From NCBI GenBank assembly GCA_003446605.1, contig DMDF01000075.1, forward strand, positions 388 to 28,369: 27,982 nt of DNA, written 5' to 3'. Shown in pieces: positions 5,207 to 13,687 of this stretch. This stretch comes from Anaerolineaceae bacterium. Its GTDB lineage: Bacteria > Chloroflexota > Anaerolineae > Anaerolineales > Anaerolineaceae. Below the pieces are notes generated by a model. It was not told the DNA's origin, did no database searches, and was given only the letters and a program-made list of their open reading frames with translations. The position numbers and the translations under genes were made by a program. The number at the start of each line of letters is the position of its first letter. The stretch's first letter is position 1.

Positions 5207-7918
5207 ATGTCAAAATTTGAACTGCCCAAAGCCTATGACTTCCAGGCTACGGAAAAAAGGATTTATAAATTCTGGGAAAGCGCAGGGTATTTCCAACCCA
5301 GTAATGACCCGAATAAACCTGATTTTGATCCCACTAAGAAACCCTTTGTGATCTCCATTCCCCCACCCAACGTAACCGGCAAGCTGCACCTCGGGCACGC
5401 CATGTTCATTTCCATGGAAGACCTGATGATCCGTCATGCCCGCATGAAAGGCATCCCCACACTGTGGGTACCAGGCACCGATCACGCCGGCATCGCCACC
5501 CAGTTGCAGGTTGAAAAAGAACTGGCAGGAGAGGGAATAACACGCGATGATATCGGGCGTGAAGCCTTCGTAAAACGCACCTGGGAATGGAAAGAGGAAT
5601 ACGGGGGTCATATCACGCAGCAGATCCGCCGTCTGGGCGCTTCTTGCGACTGGACGCGCGAACGCTTTACGCTGGATGAGGGGCTCTCGGTTGCTGTGCG
5701 CGAAGCCTTTGTGCGCTTGTATGAGAAGGGATTGATCTACCGAGGTCCGCGTTTAATCAACTGGTCTCCCAACTTGCGTACCGCAGTCTCTGACCTGGAA
5801 GTGGAGTACTCTCAGGAACAGGGCACGCTGTATTATTTCAAGTACATGCTGGCAGATGACTCCGGTGATTTCATCCCGGTAGCCACCACCCGCCCCGAGA
5901 CCATTCTAGGGGATAGTGCCGTGGCAGTGCACCCGGAGGATGATCGTTACCAAAAATATATCGGCAAAATGGCGCTCGTCCCCATGCTGGGCAGAGAAAT
6001 ACCTGTCATTGCCGATACCTATGTGGATCGTGAATTTGGCACAGGAGCCTTGAAAATCACTCCCGCCCATGACCCGCATGACTACGAGATCGGCATGAAC
6101 CACAATCTGGAATCCATCAATATCCTGAATAAGGATGCCACCATCAATGAAAATGGCGGACCCTACCAGAGTTTGGATCGTTTTGTGTGCCGCAAGCAAT
6201 TATGGTCAGATATGAAAGAAGCAGGTTTGGTTATCAAAGAAGAACCTTACGCTCTCAATGTTCCCCGTTCGCAACGCGGTGGCGAGATTATCGAGCCAAT
6301 GATTAGCACGCAATGGTTTGTGAAAATCCAACCACTGGCACAAGCCGCATTGGAAGCTGTTCAAAACGGGCAGATACGCATCATCCCCGATCATTTCACC
6401 AAGGTATATTACAACTGGTTGGAAAACATCCAAGATTGGTGTATCAGCCGCCAATTATGGTGGGGACATCGCATCCCGGTATGGTATTGCGATGACTGCC
6501 ACGCATTAACCGTGGCACGTGAAGACCCAACACAGTGTTCACAATGCAATTCCATGCATATTCATCAAGACGAGGATGTGCTAGATACCTGGTTCTCGTC
6601 AGGGTTGTGGCCTTTTTCAACCTTGGGGTGGCCTGAAGAGACCCCCGATTATAACTATTTTTACCCGACCACCGTCCTGGAGACCGGCTACGACATCCTG
6701 TTCTTCTGGGTAGCTCGCATGATCATGGACGGCATCGAGTTCACTGGCAAGCCTCCCTTCGAAACAGTATATTTACATGGCTTGGTGCGGGATGGCAATG
6801 GTCAGAAAATGTCCAAGACCAAGGGCAATGTCATCGATCCACTGACCGTCATGGATACACTCGGGACGGATGCACTGCGCTTCACCCTGCTGGTAGGATC
6901 CACCCCCGGTAAAGATACCAACTTGAGCATCGACAAAGTGGAAGCAAACCGTAATTTCGCTAATAAAATTTGGAATGCGGGACGCTTCGTGATCAGTGCG
7001 CTTGAAAAAACACCTGCCAAGCCGATTGGAGAACCACGCTGGACCAGTGCAGATGAATTCATCCACGCGCGTATGCGTTCTGTCGTGCGCGATGTGAATT
7101 ATCTGTTCGAGAATTATCAATACGGAGAAGCCGGGCGGCAGATCTACGATTTCTTCTGGAGTGAGTTCGCAGATTGGTATATCGAACTGGCAAAACTACA
7201 GCTGAACGAAGGCGGTGACCAGGCTTATTACACTGCCCTGACGCTGGTACGTGTGCTTGATAAATGCCTGCGCCTGTTGCACCCTTTTACACCCTTTGTG
7301 ACCGAAGAATTGTGGCAGGCATTGAAAAAGGCAGTACAGGATAGTGGTGTAGATATTTCGGTTGAAGGGGGCTGGGCGGAAGCATTGATCGTTGCACGCT
7401 GGTCGGAGAGCATGAAAGAAGAAGAGTGGGAAAAACCTGCCATTCAGAGTTTCCAGACCGGCATGATCGAGGTGGTAAAAGCCATTCGCAATACACGCCT
7501 TGAAAACAAGCTCCCATTCCAAGATGCGGTCGAGGTCAGCATTGTGACGAACACCCTGCAAGCCTACCTTGAAAAAGAGCTGCCTTTCATAACAGCACTA
7601 TGCAACCTTTCTAAAGTGAACATCCTGGCAGAACTTCCCCATGGTGAAAAGTACAGGCAGTACCCCTCCGCTTCACTACCCCTTTCAGGTTCAACACTTT
7701 TCATCCATACCAGTAATGAAGGACTGCTTGCGGAGAAACGGCATCAGCTGGAAAGCGAATTATCCTCTATCCAGGCGCAAATTAACCGTCTCGAAACCCT
7801 GCTGGAATCCGATTTCGCCAAGAAAGCACCGGAAAACGTGGTCCAGAAAGAACGCGACCGCCTGGAAGCCTATCAGGATACCGCGGATAAACTCAAGAAC
7901 CAACTTAAAACTTTGTAA
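5207..7918 (+). CDS. valS: Valyl-tRNA synthetase
   Basis: 903-aa class I aminoacyl-tRNA synthetase that charges tRNA-Val and edits mischarged Thr. Seen in order: PPPNVTGKLHLGH (HIGH-type motif at 61-64), the CP1 editing insertion (with TTRPETILGDSAVAVHP near 230-245), a Cys-rich zinc-ribbon-like pair CDDC/CSQC near 427-445, the KMSKT signature at 534-538 (KMSKS type), the anticodon-binding helical domain, and a C-terminal coiled coil (about 840-903) typical of ValRS. Full length. ATG at 5207 has GGAGG at 5197-5201. It is regulated by the valine T-box leader directly upstream and closed by a terminator, so it is a monocistronic unit. Confidence 0.98.
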   Translation: MSKFELPKAYDFQATEKRIYKFWESAGYFQPSNDPNKPDFDPTKKPFVISIPPPNVTGKLHLGHAMFISMEDLMIRHARMKGIPTLWVPGTDHAGIATQLQVEKELAGEGITRDDIGREAFVKRTWEWKEEYGGHITQQIRRLGASCDWTRERFTLDEGLSVAVREAFVRLYEKGLIYRGPRLINWSPNLRTAVSDLEVEYSQEQGTLYYFKYMLADDSGDFIPVATTRPETILGDSAVAVHPEDDRYQKYIGKMALVPMLGREIPVIADTYVDREFGTGALKITPAHDPHDYEIGMNHNLESINILNKDATINENGGPYQSLDRFVCRKQLWSDMKEAGLVIKEEPYALNVPRSQRGGEIIEPMISTQWFVKIQPLAQAALEAVQNGQIRIIPDHFTKVYYNWLENIQDWCISRQLWWGHRIPVWYCDDCHALTVAREDPTQCSQCNSMHIHQDEDVLDTWFSSGLWPFSTLGWPEETPDYNYFYPTTVLETGYDILFFWVARMIMDGIEFTGKPPFETVYLHGLVRDGNGQKMSKTKGNVIDPLTVMDTLGTDALRFTLLVGSTPGKDTNLSIDKVEANRNFANKIWNAGRFVISALEKTPAKPIGEPRWTSADEFIHARMRSVVRDVNYLFENYQYGEAGRQIYDFFWSEFADWYIELAKLQLNEGGDQAYYTALTLVRVLDKCLRLLHPFTPFVTEELWQALKKAVQDSGVDISVEGGWAEALIVARWSESMKEEEWEKPAIQSFQTGMIEVVKAIRNTRLENKLPFQDAVEVSIVTNTLQAYLEKELPFITALCNLSKVNILAELPHGEKYRQYPSASLPLSGSTLFIHTSNEGLLAEKRHQLESELSSIQAQINRLETLLESDFAKKAPENVVQKERDRLEAYQDTADKLKNQLKTL

Positions 7919-7922
7919 TAGT

Positions 7923-7959
7923 AAAAGCCCGGTGACTGAGAAATCACAGGGCTTTTTTT
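7923..7959. terminator. Bidirectional terminator between valS and a convergent gene
   Basis: AAAAGCCC (7923-7930) pairs GGGCTTTT (7949-7956), with inner GTGA/TCAC pairing and a seven-base T run. The A run on the left lets it also serve the minus-strand gene ending at 7974. Confidence 0.88.
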
Positions 7960-7973
7960 ACACGTGAATGACA

Positions 7974-8486
7974 TCACGCGCTTTGAAAGATCCCTTTAAT
8001 GCGTCCGTAGTATACACGGTGATAATCCGCACAGCTATAATGATTTTCGATTTCGGGCAGGAGGAAGTGTTGGGGATCAAAATCCTGCCAGTAGATCTTT
8101 TCACATTCGATGCTGAGCTGCGCTTCCTCGAAAGTCGGGGCAGCCACATAATGGGATGCAACCGCAGTCAAGCCTGAGGCAGATAGCTTATCGCATTCCC
8201 TCCCTGACGTACTCCCAAGATAATTGAGCACATCGCGATACTCTTCAGGAAAAGCGTTTACGGTAAAAGTTGGGTATTTTTCCATGAACTCCAGGGTGTA
8301 GCGCGTGGGGCGCACGAATACCTGCACAAACGGGTAATTCCAGACATTCCCAATGCTGCCCCATGAAACTGTCATGGCATTGTAATCAGCGTGTTGAAAG
8401 TCACCGCTTGCCAGCAGCAACCAGCGCTCTGACCAGAGCGCGATGTTCTCTTCGCAAAATGAATGAACGTTGAGTTCTTTAAGCAT
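7974..8486 (-). CDS. Flavin reductase-like split-barrel protein
   Basis: 170-aa protein resembling the flavin reductase-like (FMN-binding split barrel) family. The NAMTVSWGSIGNVWNYPFV segment near residues 36-55 matches the family pattern of an MTxSW strand followed by a glycine-rich turn and a hydrophobic strand, with VRPTRYTLEFM next; in this family the region binds FMN. The Phe-Thr-Val-Asn strand (TFTVNAFPEE) is also characteristic. No signal peptide or membrane segment, so cytoplasmic. It is the last gene of a minus-strand group after DUF952 (15-base gap) and a nitroreductase-fold gene. The electron donor and substrate are unknown. Family call is good; a specific reaction is not claimed. 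Confidence 0.8.
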   Translation of the reverse strand: MLKELNVHSFCEENIALWSERWLLLASGDFQHADYNAMTVSWGSIGNVWNYPFVQVFVRPTRYTLEFMEKYPTFTVNAFPEEYRDVLNYLGSTSGRECDKLSASGLTAVASHYVAAPTFEEAQLSIECEKIYWQDFDPQHFLLPEIENHYSCADYHRVYYGRIKGIFQSA

Positions 8487-8501
8487 ATTGTGTAAGGTTA
8501 T

Positions 8502-8801
8502 CTATTCACAAACCGTGACCTTGATCACAGCATCCAGGTTGAGAGGTCCATAGATATGGGGAAACAATTCCCCGGTCTGGTGGGAATCTTCATACTTCAG
8601 ATCAGAAGACAGTAATTGCGGATCGATCTCCAGTTGCAACAAATCAGAGATTCCTTTAAACCACATCTCTTTTACCCCGGCAATTTGTGTTAACGTGCAG
8701 CAATGGATGAATCCCTCATTTTTCAGTGTATCCGCATTGTATGTGCCATATTCGAGCGCTTCACGCCATGTTCCCGCGGTTACGATATGATAGATATTCA
8801 T
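8502..8801 (-). CDS. DUF952 family protein
   Basis: 99-aa protein matching the small DUF952 family, whose members share an N-terminal IYHI strand, a W-x-x-A helix, and the GFIHC(C/S) motif, all visible here (NIYHIVTAG, TWREAL, EGFIHCC at about 30-36). A later segment with GELFPHIYGPLN matches the conserved 'FPHIYGPL' end of the family. The biochemical function of the family is not established to my knowledge; the conserved His and Arg/Asp positions suggest an ADP-ribose- or nucleotide-related fold, but that is inference. The ATG overlaps the stop of the preceding gene as ATGA (8798-8801), so translation is coupled. Confidence 0.85.
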   Translation of the reverse strand: MNIYHIVTAGTWREALEYGTYNADTLKNEGFIHCCTLTQIAGVKEMWFKGISDLLQLEIDPQLLSSDLKYEDSHQTGELFPHIYGPLNLDAVIKVTVCE

Positions 8802-9256
8802 GCTTGTTCACTCTGCAGATCAACCTGTAGAAGTCCGTATTTTTGGAGTGCATTTTGAATTTCCACATCATCGGATAAATCAACAGAGGAAAGCTGCATA
8901 CCTAATTCTGTTTTCAATTCAGGGATAGCTTCAAGGATGTCAATAAAATATTGCTTGCGGAGTGCTTCATCTCTTACCGCTTCCACCCAACCTTGCAGTT
9001 CATCACCCTTGATTGTGATCTGCACGTTAGATCCGTTTTTCAGATTTCTCCACCAATCTTCTGCTTTATCAACCAGAACATAAATGGAATTTCCGATCTT
9101 GTGGTAGTAGGCAGGAAAAGAATTTACTTTTCCCATTTCTCTGCCAGTATAACGGATCACCAGAGAATGTTCGCTCATCAACGAATGAAGGGGTGACTTC
9201 AAGATTGTGTTTACAATGGGATTGAATATTCTTCCGAAGATTTTTGGCTTTGCCAT
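8798..9256 (-). CDS. Deazaflavin-dependent nitroreductase-fold protein
   Basis: 152-aa split-barrel protein like the F420H2-dependent nitroreductase/quinone reductase (DDN) group. The family pattern is clear: SLVIRYTGREMGK (the 'L-x-x-x-G-R-x-S-G' strand), then a Pro/Tyr strand, VLVDKAEDWWRNLKNG (family 'SKAQHPQWWRNLRAG' type) and the VQITIKGDELQG strand. DDN-type enzymes use deazaflavin F420; whether this one does, or binds FMN or haem, cannot be told here. I choose ATG at 9256, preceded by AGGTGG with 8-base spacing; an in-frame GTG at 9268 would lie on the ribosome binding site itself. It is the first gene of a three-gene minus-strand group. Confidence 0.78.
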   Translation of the reverse strand: MAKPKIFGRIFNPIVNTILKSPLHSLMSEHSLVIRYTGREMGKVNSFPAYYHKIGNSIYVLVDKAEDWWRNLKNGSNVQITIKGDELQGWVEAVRDEALRKQYFIDILEAIPELKTELGMQLSSVDLSDDVEIQNALQKYGLLQVDLQSEQA

Positions 9257-9336
9257 GTTCTCCACCACCTTTGATTAATTGATTTCTATATATGATATAC
9301 GTTTTCTTTCTTGTGAAGTTTCTTCTAATATTAACC

Positions 9337-10272
9337 CTATTTTTTCTCAATAGTAGCATTTAGGAATTCGACCATTAATGCCGTGGTGTCGTGTTCCAAA
9401 TTGGGCTGCACGAGCATCAATCCATGGAGATCACTTCCATAGCCAATGACCTCACTTGCATCACTTGATGGAACTGATTGACATGCGGTTGCAGATTCCG
9501 CATCTCCCGCTGCAAAAAGGCAGTAGGTGATTACCGGTGAAGCAGTTGCATGGAGCTTTTCCACCACATCAGCATAATTCAGAGTCAAATAATCTCCAGG
9601 TGAAAGCGAGAACGCGCCGCGGCAGGAACCCGGGTGCAACGTATTGATATGCGTACAACCATCTGCAGCACCATCCGCTCCGATACTGGCTCCCAAGGTC
9701 ACAATGCGGGTAGGATCGATGCCTTCCAGACCGTAAGCTGCTTCCACCGCTGCCTGCGCATCCAGCAACCATTCCGCTCTTTCAAAGCTCTTACAGCCAC
9801 CCTCACAACCATCGAAGGTGAAAGTAAAGACAGCATACGAGCGTTCTTTTTCTAACTGCGGGAACCAGCTTGGATCCAGCCATGGTTTACCGGAGAAATC
9901 ATTTGATTGCGAATCGGAGAATCCGCGGTTCTGCAACCAATACGCCAGTTCACGCATATCGCTCTGGTCGCCTGGCGCCCAATGCATCATAATCACCAGT
10001 GGAGCAGGTGAAACTGAAGCAGGGAAATAGGTTCCCTGCAATGTCCTACCATCCGTCGTTGTAAACTCCATCTCGATGAAGGCATCAGGTAAAACTTCAA
10101 CGGTCGCTTCCTGTATCGGTTCCGGCTGTGGATCAACCTTTTCATCCTCCACCTGTAAAGCAGCTCCTGTTTCATCTACAATCCCAGAGGTGGATGCGGA
10201 ACAGGACGTAGTTATGCTCAAGATTAGGATCATCATTAGAAACCCGGGCTTGACCATGTTCTGTCTCATCAT
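9337..10272 (-). CDS. Lipoprotein alpha/beta hydrolase (dienelactone hydrolase-like)
   Basis: 311-aa predicted secreted hydrolase. The N-terminus is a signal peptide ending TTSC (Cys24), an acceptable but not canonical lipobox, followed by an acidic linker (about 30-65). The hydrolase fold starts near 66 (EFTTTDGRTLQGTYF). The nucleophile elbow GASIG places the catalytic Ser at 196; Asp257 (AAGDAES) and His283 or His294 are candidates for the rest of the triad. The MMHWAPGDQSDM segment provides the oxyanion turn. Cys residues in CEGGC and CTHIN/GSC may form disulfides, consistent with export. ATG 10272 has an AAGGA site five bases upstream. Substrate unknown. Confidence 0.82.
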   Translation of the reverse strand: MMRQNMVKPGFLMMILILSITTSCSASTSGIVDETGAALQVEDEKVDPQPEPIQEATVEVLPDAFIEMEFTTTDGRTLQGTYFPASVSPAPLVIMMHWAPGDQSDMRELAYWLQNRGFSDSQSNDFSGKPWLDPSWFPQLEKERSYAVFTFTFDGCEGGCKSFERAEWLLDAQAAVEAAYGLEGIDPTRIVTLGASIGADGAADGCTHINTLHPGSCRGAFSLSPGDYLTLNYADVVEKLHATASPVITYCLFAAGDAESATACQSVPSSDASEVIGYGSDLHGLMLVQPNLEHDTTALMVEFLNATIEKK

Positions 10273-10392
10273 AATCGTCCTTTTAATTCCATATTTATTC
10301 TATCAAGGAGAGTGATTTTTTTCTTGGTGATTTAAACACTACCAGTAGAGATTTCGATAGGTCCCTTGCCTTATGGTTACATATTGCATGTT

Positions 10393-10893
10393 TCAATCTT
10401 TTGATTTGATATTCCCCTGTACGATCAAGCCTATCAGAAACAGCACCACCATGACAACCGCTGAAAGCGGGTACGTGAGATCAAGTGTTTGCGAGATAAG
10501 CACAGAACCGCAAGCAGATGTCAATAGAATCAATGCCCAATCGAGCGCCGTCCCTGCCAGGATTGCTCCTAACACGCCCCCCACAATGACCACCAGCCAG
10601 TAGACATTACCCAACTCTATATTGACCATTGGGAGGAACGAATAAATGATATATGCTCCTGCAGCAAACCCAGCAATACGGATGGCTGCCGATTTGACGA
10701 GGACTGCCAGAAAAATACCGATCAGCCCCATCACAATAGCAATAGTAAGGATCACATTACTGGCTTGATTGGGAAATATGCGTGGGGCAAATGTATAACC
10801 AAGGAAAAAACCGATCCCTCCTGTGAACAACCAAAAAAGTTTCCTGCCAAAAATGAGCATAACAATCCCAAATATGAGATATACCAAATTCAT
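10393..10893 (-). CDS. Multi-pass membrane protein, DUF4203/TMEM198-like
   Basis: 166-aa very hydrophobic protein with about seven predicted membrane segments packed end to end, several Gly-rich (GGIGFFLGY, AGFAAGAYII, VVGGVLGAILAG). This repeating pattern of short glycine-zipper helices resembles DUF4203/TMEM198-like proteins. There is no charged catalytic motif. The C-terminus is short and lysine-rich, probably cytoplasmic. The ATG has GAGGTGA directly upstream, a good ribosome binding site. It lies after the gene for another membrane protein, separated from it by a terminator at 10957-10991, so it is probably transcribed on its own. Function unknown. Confidence 0.72.
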   Translation of the reverse strand: MNLVYLIFGIVMLIFGRKLFWLFTGGIGFFLGYTFAPRIFPNQASNVILTIAIVMGLIGIFLAVLVKSAAIRIAGFAAGAYIIYSFLPMVNIELGNVYWLVVIVGGVLGAILAGTALDWALILLTSACGSVLISQTLDLTYPLSAVVMVVLFLIGLIVQGNIKSKD

Positions 10894-10956
10894 TTCACCT
10901 CACTTTTAATCACATAATGCTTAAATCAATTATAAGAGTGAAAAGGATGATTAATA

Positions 10957-10991
10957 AAAAAGCAGGTGGATCAGTAACCCACCTGCTTTTT
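10957..10991. terminator. Strong bidirectional intrinsic terminator
   Basis: Thirteen-bp perfect stem: AAAAAGCAGGTGG (10957-10969) with CCACCTGCTTTTT (10979-10991), nine-base loop. On the minus strand it ends the membrane-protein gene whose stop is at 10998. Confidence 0.9.
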
Positions 10992-10997
10992 CGATCC

Positions 10998-11723
10998 CTA
11001 CTTTGATTGCAGGAATGCCCGCAGCATGACAAACACACCCAGAAGGATGAGCGCCACAGGGAAAGCTGGTAAGCCAAATGGAACCAAATTTTTTCCACTT
11101 ACGTTGAGCATTACTTCAAAGAAAATGAAGAAGATAATAAATAAGGTCAAGCCAACCTCGACCAGTTTATTACCATTCCTCACCAGTGAATTGCGGTTTC
11201 GCCGTTTCCCATAAACGATCTGGGCAATGCCAATAGAGGTTGGCGCAAACAATGCCCAAGCATATGTCCAGCTCGCCCACATATGCAGCACTTGCTGTAA
11301 GAAAAATATAGTTCCCAGCATCATCAGCATTGAGCCTAATATCGCCAAGCCCTCGCCGTGGCTATCCTGTGAATTTAACGCAGAAATGAACAGAGTCGCA
11401 CCGGGGACAATGAAAATAAATGGCCACAATACTGCTCTAAAACTAAAATCCAGTAGCTCCCCTACTAATAAGATGATGCCTAAAATGAGCAACCCTGCTC
11501 CTAATAACACCGGACCTTGTAAAAAAGGAGATTTCGTTTCGTTCAGCTCTTTTTCCGAAACACTTTTTACAGGTTTTCCCTTGGGTGCGGGCGTCCCCTT
11601 TTCTTTCATATCACCTAGCGATCCTGCTTTTTTCGATTCTTTTTGGGGGTTTTCTTTACCCTCTGTCACAGGCTTTTCTTCTATGGGGGTTTCTTCACTT
11701 GGTTTTTCATTTTTTATAGCCAT
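10998..11723 (-). CDS. Membrane protein with charged Lys/Glu/Pro-rich N-terminal tail
   Basis: 241-aa protein of unknown function. Residues 1-65 form a disordered, strongly charged tail rich in Lys, Glu and Pro. Then six predicted transmembrane helices follow at roughly 69-90, 97-116, 123-145, 152-171, 187-207 and 215-237, joined by short loops, one basic (YGKRRNRNSLVRNGNK, about 171-186), which is likely cytoplasmic. No enzyme motif is visible. The pairing of helices with Gly-rich turns recalls LiaF-type/DUF5668 membrane modules, but I cannot assign a family. The ATG at 11723 has AGGATGG upstream. It is followed by its own terminator. Confidence 0.72.
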   Translation of the reverse strand: MAIKNEKPSEETPIEEKPVTEGKENPQKESKKAGSLGDMKEKGTPAPKGKPVKSVSEKELNETKSPFLQGPVLLGAGLLILGIILLVGELLDFSFRAVLWPFIFIVPGATLFISALNSQDSHGEGLAILGSMLMMLGTIFFLQQVLHMWASWTYAWALFAPTSIGIAQIVYGKRRNRNSLVRNGNKLVEVGLTLFIIFFIFFEVMLNVSGKNLVPFGLPAFPVALILLGVFVMLRAFLQSK

Positions 11724-11820
11724 CGCATTCCATCCTGTATATTCTTTTCATGATCATCTTTCTTCTAGAATATACGCAAATTAAAAGAAATAGTTGCGTC
11801 GCTTAGTGTAAGTGCTGCTC

Positions 11821-12708
11821 TTAGCACGGCATGGAGCAATCATCTTTCAAATATTCAAATTCCACCGTGGTATGACCACAATGAAATTCGCTAGCGATCA
11901 GTCGAATAGCTTTTTTAATCTCACGAATATCCTGGCTTTTCGTACCCTCCTCAAGAACAATATGCGTCGTCAACACATTCTCCTCACCATCCAAAGACCA
12001 GACATGCGTATGGTGGACATCGGTAACTTTTTCAAGCCGCAACATACGCCGTTCGATTTCCCCCATATCCACTTCAGCTGGAACCGCCTGCAAGAAGAGC
12101 GAGATGGATGCTACCAGATTCTTGATCACGTTATAGAGAACGAAAACAGATAACCCAATTGAGAGGATGGGGTCAAGTACGGGTAAGTCAATGAACAGCA
12201 TCACAATGCTGACAATAAGAACAGCCACCCATCCGAGTACATCTTCCAAGAGATGCCAGGTCAGCACCCGTGCGTTCATCTTTTTCCCTCTTTTCATCCG
12301 CATTGCAGCAATACTATTGATAACAATACCGACCAGTGCAAAGATCGCCATCCCCTGTGCATTGGGTTCTGCCGGATTCTGTAATCGTTCAATTGCTTCT
12401 TTCACAATCAGAATAGAACCTGCCACCAAGATAATGGCATTAATTACAGCTCCAAGCAACGAAAATCGCCTAAATCCATATGAATATTTACCGTTGCGAT
12501 CTTTCTGGGATATTTTTTCAAAATACCAGGATAACCCCAGCGAAATGCTATCACCCAGGTCGTGCAGCGCATCTGCCAGAACTGCTACAGAATTGATATA
12601 CATTCCGCCGATGAATTCTGCGATAGAAAAGAGTAGATTCAGAAAAAATGCCAGACGGATATCTGCAATGGTATGATTGTATGAATGGTTATGTGGTTGG
12701 TTGTTCAT
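11821..12708 (-). CDS. Cation diffusion facilitator (zinc/cadmium-type exporter)
   Basis: 295-aa CDF family proton/metal antiporter of the cytoplasmic membrane, most like the CzcD/ZitB group. The family's intramembrane metal site is intact: ADALHDLGD in helix II (His49, Asp53) and HLLEDVLGW in helix V (His152, Asp156), the HD-HD pattern linked to Zn/Cd. Six helices span about 17-210, then a cytoplasmic ferredoxin-like domain (215-295) with VHHTHVWSLDG, the conserved dimer metal motif. The N-terminus is His-rich (residues 6-12) and there is a Cys pair at the C-terminal end. A short dyad just upstream (12731-12741) may be an operator. Substrate is inferred from the motif. Confidence 0.93.
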   Translation of the reverse strand: MNNQPHNHSYNHTIADIRLAFFLNLLFSIAEFIGGMYINSVAVLADALHDLGDSISLGLSWYFEKISQKDRNGKYSYGFRRFSLLGAVINAIILVAGSILIVKEAIERLQNPAEPNAQGMAIFALVGIVINSIAAMRMKRGKKMNARVLTWHLLEDVLGWVAVLIVSIVMLFIDLPVLDPILSIGLSVFVLYNVIKNLVASISLFLQAVPAEVDMGEIERRMLRLEKVTDVHHTHVWSLDGEENVLTTHIVLEEGTKSQDIREIKKAIRLIASEFHCGHTTVEFEYLKDDCSMPC

Positions 12709-12730
12709 TTTCTTCCATTTTATAATCAGT

Positions 12731-12741
12731 GTAGATTCTAC
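12731..12741. promoter_or_regulatory. Dyad in the CDF / dehydrogenase divergent promoter region
   Basis: GTAGATTCTAC is a perfect 11-base dyad (GTAGA-T-TCTAC), extended imperfectly to 17 bases by AG/CT across one mismatch. It lies in the 79-base gap between the divergent CDF and dehydrogenase genes, a plausible operator position. The regulator is unknown. Confidence 0.35.
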
Positions 12742-12787
12742 TCTATAAGAACAAGATAAAAAGTATTATTAACACAAGGAGTTCATC

Positions 12788-13672
12788 GTGAAAGTTGGAT
12801 ATATTGGGTTGGGTATCATGGGGAAACCAATGGCAAAGAACATTCTCAAAGCAGGCTTCCCCATGGTGGTTTATAACCGCAGCCAGGCAGCTGTGGATGA
12901 GCTAGTTGAAGAAGGGGCACAACGCGCCAGTAATCCCAAGGAAGTAGCAGAAAGCGTGGATGTGATCTTCACCAACTTGCCCGATTCTCCCGATGTAGAA
13001 AAGGTTATTTTCGGCGAGCAGGGCATTCTGCAAGGTACTCATAGTGGATTGATCTTTGTGGATAATTCCACCATTAAACCTCTGGTTGCTCGCAAGATCG
13101 CAGCAGCGTTTGAGGAAAAGGGAGTTCTAAGTCTGGATGCACCCGTGAGCGGCGGGGATATTGGCGCCATCAACGGAACACTTGCCATTATGGTAGGTGG
13201 ACCGGGAGAAGCGCTGCAGAAAGTAATGCCCATTTTCAACGCAATCGGAAAAACAATCACGCACGTAGGGGATAGCGGTGCCGGGCAGATCGCGAAAGCA
13301 GCCAACCAGATTATGGTAGCCGCCCAAATGGTGGCGATGGGCGAATTGCTCATTTTTTCCCAAAAAGCTGGGGCTGATCCACAGAAGGTCATCCAGGCGA
13401 TCCAGAATGGAGCAGCCCAATGTTGGACTCTGGACAACAAACCACCACGGTTATTTGCCGGAAACCGTAACCCCGGTTTTAAAGCCGGTTTGCAGGCGAA
13501 AGATCTGAATATCGTAATGGAATCATCCCATGAATTTGGTGTACCCCTGCCGATGACAGCAGTTAATTTTCAGCTCTATCAAGCCATGCTGCAAAACAAT
13601 ATGGCGGAACTAGACAACTCGGCAGTGATCGCAATAATTGAGAAGCTTGCCAATACCACATTGGATACATAG
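12788..13672 (+). CDS. Beta-hydroxyacid dehydrogenase (2-hydroxy-3-oxopropionate reductase-like)
   Basis: 294-aa NAD(P)-dependent dehydrogenase of the 3-hydroxyisobutyrate dehydrogenase/tartronate-semialdehyde reductase family. Seen: the N-terminal dinucleotide motif GLGIMGKPM (7-15), VYNRS after the second strand (an Arg at this site favours NADP), the substrate motif DAPVSGGDIGA (117-127), catalytic Lys170 in GQIAKAANQ, and the C-terminal GFKAGLQAKDLN helix found in GarR/GlxR proteins. The start is GTG at 12788 with AAGGAG six bases before it, which is better than any nearby ATG. Followed after 15 bases by a methyltransferase gene in the same direction. Reaction specificity (tartronate semialdehyde, hydroxyisobutyrate or succinic semialdehyde) cannot be settled. 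Confidence 0.9.
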   Translation: MKVGYIGLGIMGKPMAKNILKAGFPMVVYNRSQAAVDELVEEGAQRASNPKEVAESVDVIFTNLPDSPDVEKVIFGEQGILQGTHSGLIFVDNSTIKPLVARKIAAAFEEKGVLSLDAPVSGGDIGAINGTLAIMVGGPGEALQKVMPIFNAIGKTITHVGDSGAGQIAKAANQIMVAAQMVAMGELLIFSQKAGADPQKVIQAIQNGAAQCWTLDNKPPRLFAGNRNPGFKAGLQAKDLNIVMESSHEFGVPLPMTAVNFQLYQAMLQNNMAELDNSAVIAIIEKLANTTLDT

Positions 13673-13687
13673 AGTATATAAGTAGAA

